Shown here one piece after another: positions 9,314-17,653 of a stretch of 64,000 nt of DNA. The translations under genes were made by a program, and so were the position numbers. This stretch comes from Vibrio sinensis. GTDB taxonomy: Bacteria > Pseudomonadota > Gammaproteobacteria > Enterobacterales > Vibrionaceae. The stretch lies in the NCBI RefSeq assembly GCF_003605645.1, contig NZ_QVMU01000022.1:18178-82177 (forward strand), read 5' to 3'. Each line of letters begins with the position of its first letter. The stretch's first letter is position 1. The notes beneath the pieces are model-generated. The model was not told the origin of the DNA. It made no database searches and saw only the letters and a program-made list of their open reading frames with translations.

Positions 9314-10369
9314 TTAGAGGAATTCGTCCGCACCACCAGATAACATTAGGTCACCTGAATCCGCCATACGACGAGCAATTGCCAACACTTCTTTTTGCGC
9401 CGATTCCACGTCAGAAACCTTAATTGGAGGCATGGCTTCTAAGTCATCACGCATCATCTCAGCAGCACGCTTAGACATGTTCTTGAAGATCTTATCGCGT
9501 AATCCATCATCCGCACCTTTAAGTGCTTTTTGCAGAACATCTTGTGGTACATCACGCAGCAATTTCTGAATACCTTGATCATCCACTTCGATAAGGTTTT
9601 CAAACACAAACATAAGGTCTTGAATTTGCGTTGCCATATCTTCGTCTTGATCGCGGATTTGCTCCATCAAGATACCCTCGACGTTGTTATCCATGTAGTT
9701 CATGATTTCAGCTGCAGCTTTCAGACCACCGATCTTCGCGGCTTGCGCACCAGCTTGACCTGCAAACTGTTTCTCCATGATCTCATTCAATTCCGCCAAC
9801 GCTGATGGTTGAACTTCTTCAAGGTTTGCAATGCGCATCATCAGATCTAGGCGGTCACGTTCAGCAAACTGTGACAAAATTTCTGCTGATTGATCCGGCT
9901 CTAAGTAAGACAAAACGATAGTTTGAATCTGAGGGTGTTCGTTGATGATGATAGACGCTACTTGGCGAGGATCCATCCATTTCAAAGAATCCAAACCTTT
10001 TGAGCCAGTACCCAACAAAATTTGATCAACTAGGTTGTTTGCTTTGTCTTCACCTAACGCGGCAACAAGAGCGTTACGCATGAAGTCTTCGCTACCCATA
10101 CCGATATTGGTGTATTTTTGAATATCTTCCAAAAATGCACGATGAACGGCACCGACCTTATCTTGGCTCAGATCCTTAGCTCGCGCCATGGCACTGCCCA
10201 CTCGCTGAACTTGCTTAGGTTCTAAGTGACGAATAATACCAGCGGCATCTTCTTCATTTAAACTCAACAAGAGAATCGCTGCGCGCTCCTCTCCCGGAAT
10301 AGAAGAGATATCAACTGTGGTTTCAACCACGTCTCCGCCCTGCTCTTGAGGGACCATTTCGTTAGGCAT
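9314..10369 (-). CDS. fliG: Flagellar motor switch protein FliG
   Basis: Upper C-ring protein that couples stator torque to the rotor. 351 residues: FliF-binding N-terminal domain (20-120), middle ARM domain with the EHPQ motif (NEHPQIQTIVLSYL near 170) and C-terminal torque domain carrying charged residues (MSKRAAEMMRDDLEAM). The ATG overlaps the last codons of fliF (GATGCCTAA), an eight-base overlap. Confidence 0.97.
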   Translation of the reverse strand: MPNEMVPQEQGGDVVETTVDISSIPGEERAAILLLSLNEEDAAGIIRHLEPKQVQRVGSAMARAKDLSQDKVGAVHRAFLEDIQKYTNIGMGSEDFMRNALVAALGEDKANNLVDQILLGTGSKGLDSLKWMDPRQVASIIINEHPQIQTIVLSYLEPDQSAEILSQFAERDRLDLMMRIANLEEVQPSALAELNEIMEKQFAGQAGAQAAKIGGLKAAAEIMNYMDNNVEGILMEQIRDQDEDMATQIQDLMFVFENLIEVDDQGIQKLLRDVPQDVLQKALKGADDGLRDKIFKNMSKRAAEMMRDDLEAMPPIKVSDVESAQKEVLAIARRMADSGDLMLSGGADEFL

Positions 10370-12110
10370 CGTTCATCCAATTTTTGACAACTTGGGCCGC
10401 TAGCTCTGGTTCATTTGCCACCAGCGCACGCACCGCTTTTAATACATCTTCATCTTTATGCAGATTTGGTAAATCAATACTTGATCCGAATTCGAACAAT
10501 TCGCCATTATCAAAATCACCACCAATCAAAGATGTCTCACCGTTAGCACCGATTGGTAAACCATCAGGACCATACATTTGTTCATTTTCATCAGTTGAAG
10601 CTGGATTGAGCAATTTCTTCATTGCAGGGCGAACAAGAACAAGAACCACTACGATAATCACCAGCGCACTTGCAAACCAACGAACCCAATCATTGAAGTT
10701 AGGATGATCCCAAATAGGCACATCTTGGACGATATCAACTTCAGGCTCAGCAAACTGCATGCTCAACACATTCAACAAATCACCCCGGTTTTGGCTAAAG
10801 CCAACGGCGCCGATAAGTACCTGACGAATCGCATTCAACTCAGACTCAGGCAAAGGTAAGTAAGTTACATTACCAGTTTCAGGATTAGTGACCGCGCGAT
10901 TTTTAATCGCAACAGCGACGGTTTGTCGATTAACGACCCCAGTTTGACGGCGTTCGTGGCTGATTGTGGTATCTAGTTCAAAGTTACGCGTCGCTTCTTT
11001 ATGAACCGAACCTTGACCCATCATTGAGCCACCTTTCATCTGTGCCACATCTTGTGGAATTGAGGCATCCGCAGGAGGTTGATTACTGAGTGCACCAGGA
11101 ACACCAGCTGTTACACTACCGTTGTTGTAATCTTCTAAAGTGTATTCGCTTCGTGTAGAGGTAGTATTTGGATCAAAGCTCTTGCGCGTTTGTTCAACAG
11201 CGCTGAAATCGAGTTCAATATCAACTTGAGCGGTGTAATTACCAAAACCTAGAATCGGGATCAGTACAGAATCGATCTTCTCACGCAGTGCCTGCTCTTG
11301 CTTGCGCTCAAGCTCATGCTCTTTACGACGTGCCATCGACGCTTCATCTTGAGAACCAGAACTCAGCAGTCGACCATGTTGATCGGTCACAGTAATACGT
11401 GTTGGAGTCATCCCCGGAACCGCACTCGACACCATATCTACAATAGAATCGACTTCTTCCTGCTTGAGGGCTGTACCCGAATTCAGTGTTAGGAAGACTG
11501 AAGCTGATGCTTCTTGATTATGACGAACAAACACGCTTTGTTTCGGTAACGCAAGAAGGACACGTGCTTTACGTACCTGCTTCATCTCTTCAATCGCTTT
11601 AGAGAGTTGTCGTTCACGGCTGAGTTTGAGTCGTTCAATTTCCAAACGTTGAGAAACACCGAAGCCCATATCTTGCAACAAGATATCATCACCTTCTTCT
11701 TTCTCTTGATTTAGACCAGCGCGTGCAAGGTTCAGTTTTAAGCTGCTGTATTCGCTTACCGGAACCGAAATGGTATTGCCATCTAACTGGTAATCCACTT
11801 TTTGCTGATCGAGATAATCAAGAACAGGAATGAGTTCTTCAGTTTCATACGCACCAAGCGGGCGCATTTCCGGCTCTTTTACCCAAAAGAAAAGCATGAC
11901 GATTAACGCCACACAAATAGAAATGGACAGCACCAAGACTATCTGACGCAGTAAGTCTAGATCGCCAACTGCAAAGTCAAATTTGGAACTGCTTTTTTCA
12001 TCAAGATCCGGGTTTTGACCGCCTAAATCGGGATCAGAATGACTCAACATCGCTGTATCTGATGCACCGTTTGATACGGACAAATTGGTTGATTGGTTGT
12101 GCTCTGCCAC
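10362..12110 (-). CDS. fliF: Flagellar MS-ring protein FliF
   Basis: Inner-membrane ring protein that forms the base of the flagellar rotor. 582 residues: N-terminal acidic cytoplasmic part, first transmembrane helix about 57-78, ring-building motifs in the periplasm (EEMKQVRKARVLLALPKQS), second transmembrane helix about 472-492, and the C-terminal FliG-binding tail. The start is a GTG at 12110, with AGGT upstream; fliE ends 18 bases before. Confidence 0.97.
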   Translation of the reverse strand: MAEHNQSTNLSVSNGASDTAMLSHSDPDLGGQNPDLDEKSSSKFDFAVGDLDLLRQIVLVLSISICVALIVMLFFWVKEPEMRPLGAYETEELIPVLDYLDQQKVDYQLDGNTISVPVSEYSSLKLNLARAGLNQEKEEGDDILLQDMGFGVSQRLEIERLKLSRERQLSKAIEEMKQVRKARVLLALPKQSVFVRHNQEASASVFLTLNSGTALKQEEVDSIVDMVSSAVPGMTPTRITVTDQHGRLLSSGSQDEASMARRKEHELERKQEQALREKIDSVLIPILGFGNYTAQVDIELDFSAVEQTRKSFDPNTTSTRSEYTLEDYNNGSVTAGVPGALSNQPPADASIPQDVAQMKGGSMMGQGSVHKEATRNFELDTTISHERRQTGVVNRQTVAVAIKNRAVTNPETGNVTYLPLPESELNAIRQVLIGAVGFSQNRGDLLNVLSMQFAEPEVDIVQDVPIWDHPNFNDWVRWFASALVIIVVVLVLVRPAMKKLLNPASTDENEQMYGPDGLPIGANGETSLIGGDFDNGELFEFGSSIDLPNLHKDEDVLKAVRALVANEPELAAQVVKNWMNDA

Positions 12111-12128
12111 AGACGCTACCTAAACAAG

Positions 12129-12440
12129 TTACACTGGCATATTCATCAGTTCTTTGTACGCTTCTACCAGCTTATTACGTACCTGAATGGTTGCTTCGAA
12201 TGCAACACTGGATTTATTTCGTGCAATCATGACATCAGAGAGCGAGACATTCTCATCACCACGATCAAAGCGAGTTTGTAAGTTGCCAGAACTTTTCTGA
12301 AGTTGATTCACGTTATTAATGGCATGGTTGAGCAATTCACCAAAATCAGCTCCAACACTATGACCCGTCGCCGTCGGCTTAGTGGCTGTAGCGTCAAGCA
12401 TCATTGCTTTCATTTCACCTTGAAACCCATCAATTCTCAT
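12129..12440 (-). CDS. fliE: Flagellar hook-basal body protein FliE
   Basis: Connects the MS ring to the proximal rod and is an early export substrate. I chose the ATG at 12440 (MRIDGFQGEMKAM, 103 residues, normal FliE length) because GAGG lies just upstream and the longer frame would run into the promoter. The C-terminal half shows the FliE pattern (DVMIARNKSSVAFEATIQVR...LVEAYKELMNMPV). First gene of the sigma-54 fliEFGHIJ unit. Confidence 0.96.
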   Translation of the reverse strand: MRIDGFQGEMKAMMLDATATKPTATGHSVGADFGELLNHAINNVNQLQKSSGNLQTRFDRGDENVSLSDVMIARNKSSVAFEATIQVRNKLVEAYKELMNMPV

Positions 12441-12492
12441 CTCAACCTCGAACGTCAACTTTTTGACTAGCACTTTCGTTATAAATATGACG

Positions 12493-12509
12493 ATGCAAAG
12501 AATATGCCA
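12493..12509 (-). promoter_or_regulatory. Sigma-54 (-24/-12) promoter of fliE
   Basis: Minus strand reads TGGCATATTCTTTGCAT: GG to GC distance 12, near-perfect TGGCA and TTGCA boxes. Predicted transcription start near 12483, about 43 bases before the fliE ATG. In Vibrio the fliE operon is a class III, RpoN plus FlrC dependent unit, which fits. Confidence 0.85.
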
Positions 12510-12535
12510 CGCCACAAAGATAGGAAAATAGCACG

Positions 12536-13942
12536 TTAGTTTGGAATATCAATCCCTGCATCACGCATTTTCGCTAACTTATAGCGCAATGTACGTGGAC
12601 TGATGCCTAACTTATCCGCCATTTCTTTACGGCGGCCATGACACTCCACTAATGTCTCAAGAATAATTGCGTATTCTTGATCTCTCAGTTCGTTTCCAAG
12701 CCCACTACCAACGGGTAACGCTTTGGTGTAATCCATTTCTGCTACGGGCTTGATGGATGGCACAATGACATCGCCAGCTTCAACGATCTGTTGCAAGCTG
12801 CTTGCGTCCTGCCAATCAAGGCCTTCTAACAAAATATGTTCCGCCGTAATGTCACCGTTCTCGCTTAAAATCAGCGCGCGCTGAATAACATTGTCTAATT
12901 CACGAACGTTACCAGGCCAAGGGTAAGTTAATAATTTACCTATCGCTTCTACTGAGAAAGCTGGCATTGGCATACCGAGCTTTTGGCAATGACGCTCAAC
13001 CAAATGTTTTGCTAACGGTTCTATATCGCCCTTGCGCTCGCACAACGCAGGCCATGCCAAAGGAAATACATTTAGACGGTAATATAAATCATCACGGAAG
13101 TTACCCTCTTGGACATACTGTTTTAAATCACGGTTACTGGTAGCAAGTACACGAACATCTAACTTAATGCTCTTACGACTGCCCAGGCGCTCCACTTCGC
13201 GTTCTTGTAAAACACGCAACAGTTTTGCTTGTAGGCTCAAGTCCATTTCACTGATCTCATCAAGTAAAATCGTACCACCTTGAGCTTGCTCAAATTTGCC
13301 AGGGCACGCTTGAACAGCACCGGTAAATGCCCCTTTTTCATAACCAAACAAGGTCGCTTCTAACATATTGTCCGGAATCGCAGCACAGTTAATCGCGACA
13401 AATGGACCATCTTTACGATTTGAAGCGTTATGAATATAGCGTGACATGACTTCCTTACCTGAACCGCTCGGGCCAAGTATCATCACGTTTGCGTCTGTTT
13501 TCGCTACTTTTTCCGCCAGAGTAAGTAGTTTTAGGCTTTTTTCATCAGCAACAACGGCATCGCCATTGTCATCTGATTTAACTGGAGCATAACGACTGAC
13601 CATGTTCAGTAGAACTTCAGGAGCAAAAGGCTTCGCCATATAATCAATAGCGCCGTCTTTCATTGCTGAAACGGCATCTTCAATATTTGCGTACGCCGTC
13701 ATCAACAATACAGGCAAGTTTGGCCAATGTTGCTTGATATTGCGGAGCAAAGCTAAACCGCCCATCCCTGCCATCTGCACATCAGAGACAACAATATCAA
13801 CTGAGTGTGCTTTGAGCTTCACTAGCGCATCTTCTGCACTGTCTGCTTCTAGCCAGTCATAGCCTGCCAATGCTAACGTATCAACCAGCGCCTCGCGTAG
13901 ACCCTCATCATCTTCTACGATCAGTACTTTGCTCTGAGCCAT
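12536..13942 (-). CDS. flrC: Sigma-54 response regulator FlrC (class III flagellar activator)
   Basis: NtrC-type regulator that activates RpoN promoters for hook and basal-body genes. 468 residues from the ATG at 13942 (GGAG upstream): receiver domain (5-120) with phospho-acceptor Asp54 in VVSDVQMAG, AAA+ domain with GPSGSGKE Walker A and GAFTGA sigma-54 contact loop, and a C-terminal Fis-type helix-turn-helix (RKEMADKLGISPRTLRYKL). ATG overlaps the flrB stop by one base (TAATG), so sensor and regulator are co-translated. Confidence 0.97.
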   Translation of the reverse strand: MAQSKVLIVEDDEGLREALVDTLALAGYDWLEADSAEDALVKLKAHSVDIVVSDVQMAGMGGLALLRNIKQHWPNLPVLLMTAYANIEDAVSAMKDGAIDYMAKPFAPEVLLNMVSRYAPVKSDDNGDAVVADEKSLKLLTLAEKVAKTDANVMILGPSGSGKEVMSRYIHNASNRKDGPFVAINCAAIPDNMLEATLFGYEKGAFTGAVQACPGKFEQAQGGTILLDEISEMDLSLQAKLLRVLQEREVERLGSRKSIKLDVRVLATSNRDLKQYVQEGNFRDDLYYRLNVFPLAWPALCERKGDIEPLAKHLVERHCQKLGMPMPAFSVEAIGKLLTYPWPGNVRELDNVIQRALILSENGDITAEHILLEGLDWQDASSLQQIVEAGDVIVPSIKPVAEMDYTKALPVGSGLGNELRDQEYAIILETLVECHGRRKEMADKLGISPRTLRYKLAKMRDAGIDIPN

Positions 13943-14991
13943 TATTGTTCTCCAGTCGTTACATCTTGGGGCAAGTGGGTTCTTTCGAGTGGGATACACA
14001 TTGTAAAACACGCTCCCTCACCTTGTTCTGAAATCAGTTCTAACCTTCCGTCATGGGCGCGACACACCATTTGTACAACCGCTAAACCAAGTCCGGTGCC
14101 TTGTGAGCGAGTAGTAAAGAAAGGTTCCATAATTTTACTTTGCAGCTCTTTTGCTACACCCGGTCCACTATCTTGGACCGAAATTTTAAGTTCACCGTTT
14201 ACAGAACGGAAAAACACATCCAGTTGCGATTCTTTTCCGGCAATTTGTATCGCATTCATCACCAAGTTACTCAAAGCCGAAGCAATGGCATTTGAGTTAC
14301 CGAGCAAGGAAGTTTCTGCATCTTCCACTTCCAAAAAATAATCTATTTGGTTGTTTTTAATGGCCGCTTCCACCATAGGTGAAAACTCAACCACTAACTC
14401 TTCAATTGTGAATGGTTTTACGACTTTGTTATCGCCTCCCTTGGCGAATAACAGCATGTCATTAACCTGTTTTTCCAAGTCATGTAATCGGTCGACGAGC
14501 TTGGTTTGAAAACGCTCGCGAGTAGGTGCAGGTAAATTGGGCGCGCCAAGGTTGGCAGCATAGAGCATGGCACTAGAAAGAGGTGTGCGAACTTGATGAG
14601 CAAGAGATGCCACCATACGCCCCAGTGACGATAAACGTTGTAAATCACCGACGCGTGCTTGTAATAAGCGAGTTTCTGTCAAATCGGTAACTAAAATAAG
14701 TTGTCCGGTTAGCGAGGCAGAAATAGCAAGTCTAACTTTACGCCCATTACGTAATGACACTTCGTGACCATCATCTTCTCTTGGGGAAAATGCTTGTTGA
14801 ATCACTTCGAACCAACGCTGTCCAACCAAAGGCAACTCTAGTAGACGAATCGCTTCAGGGTTGGCTTCATGCACAATCCCTTGTGTATCGAGTAAGATCA
14901 CACCAGCAGGCATGACGTCCAACACTTGTTGATAACGTTCTACCTGTTGTTCTAATGATCCCAAATGAGTTTGATTGCCTACTTCCTGCAT
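13942..14991 (-). CDS. flrB: Sensor histidine kinase FlrB
   Basis: Cytoplasmic kinase that phosphorylates FlrC. From the ATG at 14991 it has 349 residues; an upstream ATG in frame would add 14 residues but overlaps the promoter. PAS-like domain (about 18-110), H-box SLAHQVRTPLSS with His132, and HATPase motifs NLVMNAIQIA, DSGPGVAKE and GTGLGLAVVQ. No membrane segment is present, as known for FlrB. Driven by a sigma-54 element at 15028-15045. Confidence 0.95.
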   Translation of the reverse strand: MQEVGNQTHLGSLEQQVERYQQVLDVMPAGVILLDTQGIVHEANPEAIRLLELPLVGQRWFEVIQQAFSPREDDGHEVSLRNGRKVRLAISASLTGQLILVTDLTETRLLQARVGDLQRLSSLGRMVASLAHQVRTPLSSAMLYAANLGAPNLPAPTRERFQTKLVDRLHDLEKQVNDMLLFAKGGDNKVVKPFTIEELVVEFSPMVEAAIKNNQIDYFLEVEDAETSLLGNSNAIASALSNLVMNAIQIAGKESQLDVFFRSVNGELKISVQDSGPGVAKELQSKIMEPFFTTRSQGTGLGLAVVQMVCRAHDGRLELISEQGEGACFTMCIPLERTHLPQDVTTGEQ

Positions 14992-15016
14992 GTCGACTTT
15001 CTGCCTAATAAACCAC

Positions 15017-15053
15017 AAAGGCCTAGCATGCAAAAAACAAGCCAGGCCTTTTT
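15017..15053. terminator. Inverted repeat between flrA and flrB
   Basis: AAAGGCCTAGC (15017-15027) and GCCAGGCCTTT (15041-15051) pair over 10 of 11 positions around a 13-base loop, followed by T residues on the plus strand. It may act as a weak terminator or attenuator for flrA transcripts. Its loop and one arm hold the flrB sigma-54 promoter. Confidence 0.5.
15028..15045 (-). promoter_or_regulatory. Sigma-54 (-24/-12) promoter of flrBC
   Basis: Minus strand reads CTGGCTTGTTTTTTGCAT, with GG and GC 12 bases apart and the TGGC/TTGCA boxes of RpoN promoters. Predicted start near 15018, about 27 bases before the flrB ATG. Known Vibrio biology makes flrBC a class II, FlrA-dependent operon, which agrees. 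Confidence 0.8.
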
Positions 15054-15113
15054 ATATATTTATCAACAACTTAACTAGGTCGTTTTTTTGACAGCAAAGA
15101 AAACCAAATCATC

Positions 15114-16580
15114 CTAACGCTGTAAGCTGTACTTACGCATTTTCTCAACTAAGGTTGTACGACGCATACCTAGCATATCGGCTGCTCTCGCAACCACACC
15201 CGCTTGCGCATCTAATGCTTGGTTAATCATGTCAACTTCTAACGTCGCCAACATCTCTTTTAAGTTCACCCCTTCAGGAGGTAAAGACTGTGGCGCATTC
15301 TCGTTATAATTAAAATTATCCAATTCATCAAAATCAAAGCTTTCGGAGAAAATGTCTTGTAGCACTTCTCTTTCTTGCTCTTCTATCGAACCAAAGCTTG
15401 AATAGTCTGGCTGAAATTCGGGAATATCACTGTAACGATACTTGGTTGGCAAATGATTCACATCAACTAAGCTATTCGGGAACAGAATAATCATTCGCTC
15501 CACCAAATTCGCAAGCTCACGAACATTACCGGGCCAATCGTGTTCCATTAAAGAATTGATGGATCGAGGAGTAAAGCAGATAGGCTGAGCCCCTTCCGCC
15601 TCCATACGAGTCATTAGCTCTTGCAGTAACAGTGGTATATCTTCTTTTCGTTCACGTAACGCCGGCATTTCAATTGGAAAAACATTTAAGCGATAGTACA
15701 AATCTTCACGAAATGACTCATCACTAATCATAGTTTCCAAGTTACGATGGGTCGCTGCAATCACCCGAACGTTAGCGCGAATAGTATTGTTTCCACCCAC
15801 TCGCTCAAAGCAACGCTCTTGTAATACACGTAATAATTTCACTTGCATGGACATCGGCATGTCGCCAATTTCATCGAGAAACAGAGTTCCGCCATCAGCT
15901 AATTCAAAGCGACCTTTACGTGAGGTTATTGCTCCCGTAAAAGCACCTTTTTCGTGACCGAACAGTTCACTTTCGAGCAAATCAGGCGGAATAGCACCAC
16001 AGTTGATTGGTACAAATGGCCCACCACGACGAGATGAATGGTAGTGGATATTCCGCGCGACCACTTCTTTTCCTGTCCCTGACTCGCCCAGTATCAGTAC
16101 ATTAGCCTCTGTTGATGACACTTGTTCAATCAAATGACGAACTTCTTGAATCCCAATACTTTGCCCAACTAAGCTACGAAATAAAGTGTTTTTACGAGAA
16201 CTCGATAAGACATTAACGCCTTTACGTCCCAAAAAGTCTTTACAGTGGCGTAAAGCTTCGCTTAATTGTGGGTAATTCAACGGATATTCAAGCTCACCGA
16301 CATAATTGGTGAGATCGTCAGCCATACTCGAACGTTTACCGGCAAAGAGCAAAGGTATGTGATTAGCACGGGAAAGCACCCCATCCAGCTTAGCTGCATG
16401 GATCTGACCTTCAATTGAGCCGATAATGCACCCTGCCCAAAGAGACGACCAATCCAACGTGTCGAGATCCCCTGAGTGAATAGCTTCACACTGCTCTCCG
16501 ACGAATTCTAAAATATTACTTAAATTGACTCGCGCTTGCGCATCGTCTTCAATAACAAGTATTTTTGCTAAGCCTTGCAT
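15114..16580 (-). CDS. flrA: Sigma-54 dependent flagellar master regulator FlrA
   Basis: Top of the flagellar cascade; activates flrBC and other class II genes with RpoN. 488 residues from the ATG at 16580. N-terminal FleQ-type atypical receiver (1-115), AAA+ domain with Walker A GESGTGKE (165-172), GAFTGA loop, and C-terminal Fis-type helix (MLGMRRTTLVEKMRKY). FleQ/FlrA proteins are known c-di-GMP binders; the SRKNTLF(R)SLVG segment before the AAA+ domain is the region involved in homologues. Ribosome site is weak. Confidence 0.96.
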   Translation of the reverse strand: MQGLAKILVIEDDAQARVNLSNILEFVGEQCEAIHSGDLDTLDWSSLWAGCIIGSIEGQIHAAKLDGVLSRANHIPLLFAGKRSSMADDLTNYVGELEYPLNYPQLSEALRHCKDFLGRKGVNVLSSSRKNTLFRSLVGQSIGIQEVRHLIEQVSSTEANVLILGESGTGKEVVARNIHYHSSRRGGPFVPINCGAIPPDLLESELFGHEKGAFTGAITSRKGRFELADGGTLFLDEIGDMPMSMQVKLLRVLQERCFERVGGNNTIRANVRVIAATHRNLETMISDESFREDLYYRLNVFPIEMPALRERKEDIPLLLQELMTRMEAEGAQPICFTPRSINSLMEHDWPGNVRELANLVERMIILFPNSLVDVNHLPTKYRYSDIPEFQPDYSSFGSIEEQEREVLQDIFSESFDFDELDNFNYNENAPQSLPPEGVNLKEMLATLEVDMINQALDAQAGVVARAADMLGMRRTTLVEKMRKYSLQR

Positions 16581-16908
16581 AGGTGTGAATGATTGCCTTA
16601 ATTTCAAATGAGTGGCTGTTTATAAATGAACATTAATATCGTTCTAATTATGAACAATAATTCTAACAATTCAATTTACTAAATTTAGTCACGAAAAAAG
16701 CCACTAGGCTAGTTAGTGGCTTCTATTCTATTTGATAAAAAAAATAAGGCAACCAAGCAATGATTAGGTGTGATATTTACCCAAACAAAAATTGACAGCA
16801 GGATCAGCTAGATAACTTCATAAATTCATAATTTTGCGATGCGCTCCGGCTTTTATTGCGCATTATTATCTATAGTTTTCTAGAAAATAGTGGCTTGTCT
16901 GAATACGA
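16581..16908. other. Intergenic region between fliS and flrA
   Basis: AT-rich stretch of about 330 bases. It contains the fliS-side terminator at 16694-16722 and must contain the flrA promoter (between the terminator and 16580), but I see no clear sigma-70, sigma-28 or sigma-54 element. No ORF worth calling. Confidence 0.6.
16694..16722 (-). terminator. Rho-independent terminator after the flagellin-fliS unit
   Basis: Perfect nine-base stem AAGCCACTA / TAGTGGCTT with a seven-base loop; on the minus strand it is followed by a run of six T. It lies about 190 bases after the fliS stop and before flrA, separating filament genes from the regulator. Confidence 0.85.
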
Positions 16909-17319
16909 TTAAATACCCACCGAATTTGCTGTCAAATTATGATATTCCGCTGGAATTTGATCCCATGCCGACTTTATTTCACGAATGATATCAATAACAT
17001 CATCCAGTGGTTGAGGATTGTTCTTGTGGTTTGCTTCCGTGATTTGAGTGATCATGAACTCGTAAAGTTGATCAAGGTTTTGAGCAATATCCCCCCCATC
17101 TTCCATCGAAAGACAGCTACGTAAGCTGATGATAATGTCTAGAGCTTTGCCCAAACGCTCACCTTTTACTGGAATATTACCTTGTTGCATCGCAGCTTTC
17201 GCTTGGATCAATCGCTCAATCGCCCCTGCCATTAACATTTGAACGATTTTATGCGGAGAGGCCGCACTGAGTTGGCTATCAACTGAAACTTTCTTATAAG
17301 CCTGTAATGAACCGCGCAT
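16909..17319 (-). CDS. fliS: Flagellin export chaperone FliS
   Basis: Binds the disordered C-terminus of flagellin in the cytosol and prevents premature polymerisation. 136 residues from the ATG at 17319, preceded by the strong ribosome site AGAGGAAGG. Contains the family start RGSLQAYKKVSVDSQLSAASPHKIVQMLM and helical body. It follows the fliT-like gene by ten bases. Called flaJ in V. parahaemolyticus nomenclature. Confidence 0.95.
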   Translation of the reverse strand: MRGSLQAYKKVSVDSQLSAASPHKIVQMLMAGAIERLIQAKAAMQQGNIPVKGERLGKALDIIISLRSCLSMEDGGDIAQNLDQLYEFMITQITEANHKNNPQPLDDVIDIIREIKSAWDQIPAEYHNLTANSVGI

Positions 17320-17329
17320 AACCTTCCTC

Positions 17330-17653
17330 TTATAAATACTTTTTGTACTGCTGAACCGACTTACTGCCACGACGATATTTTGCTAACGTTTGACCGATGT
17401 TAGCCGTCTTATTCTGCATTAATTCGACAATAATTTGGGTTTCTTTGACTACTGCTACCCACTGTTCGCTTGTCGCGAGCACCGGCTCTTGTTCGATCTG
17501 TGTGATCAAGGGACGCAATAACTGTTCCCTTTTATCGACCAACGCCTGAATTTCTTCAGCGGCAATGTCATCCAATGTAATTACTATTTTAATTTCGCGA
17601 TCTAAATCACTAATTAAATTTATGTTTTTTTCAAAATTATCCGCCAAGCGCAT
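17330..17653 (-). CDS. flaI: Small flagellar protein FlaI (FliT-like)
   Basis: 107-residue, mostly helical protein between fliD and fliS; this position is held by fliT in enteric bacteria and by flaI in Vibrio. It probably serves as FliD chaperone. No FliT motif can be verified by eye, so function is inferred from synteny. The ATG lies inside the last codons of fliD (17-base overlap), indicating coupled translation. Confidence 0.8.
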   Translation of the reverse strand: MRLADNFEKNINLISDLDREIKIVITLDDIAAEEIQALVDKREQLLRPLITQIEQEPVLATSEQWVAVVKETQIIVELMQNKTANIGQTLAKYRRGSKSVQQYKKYL

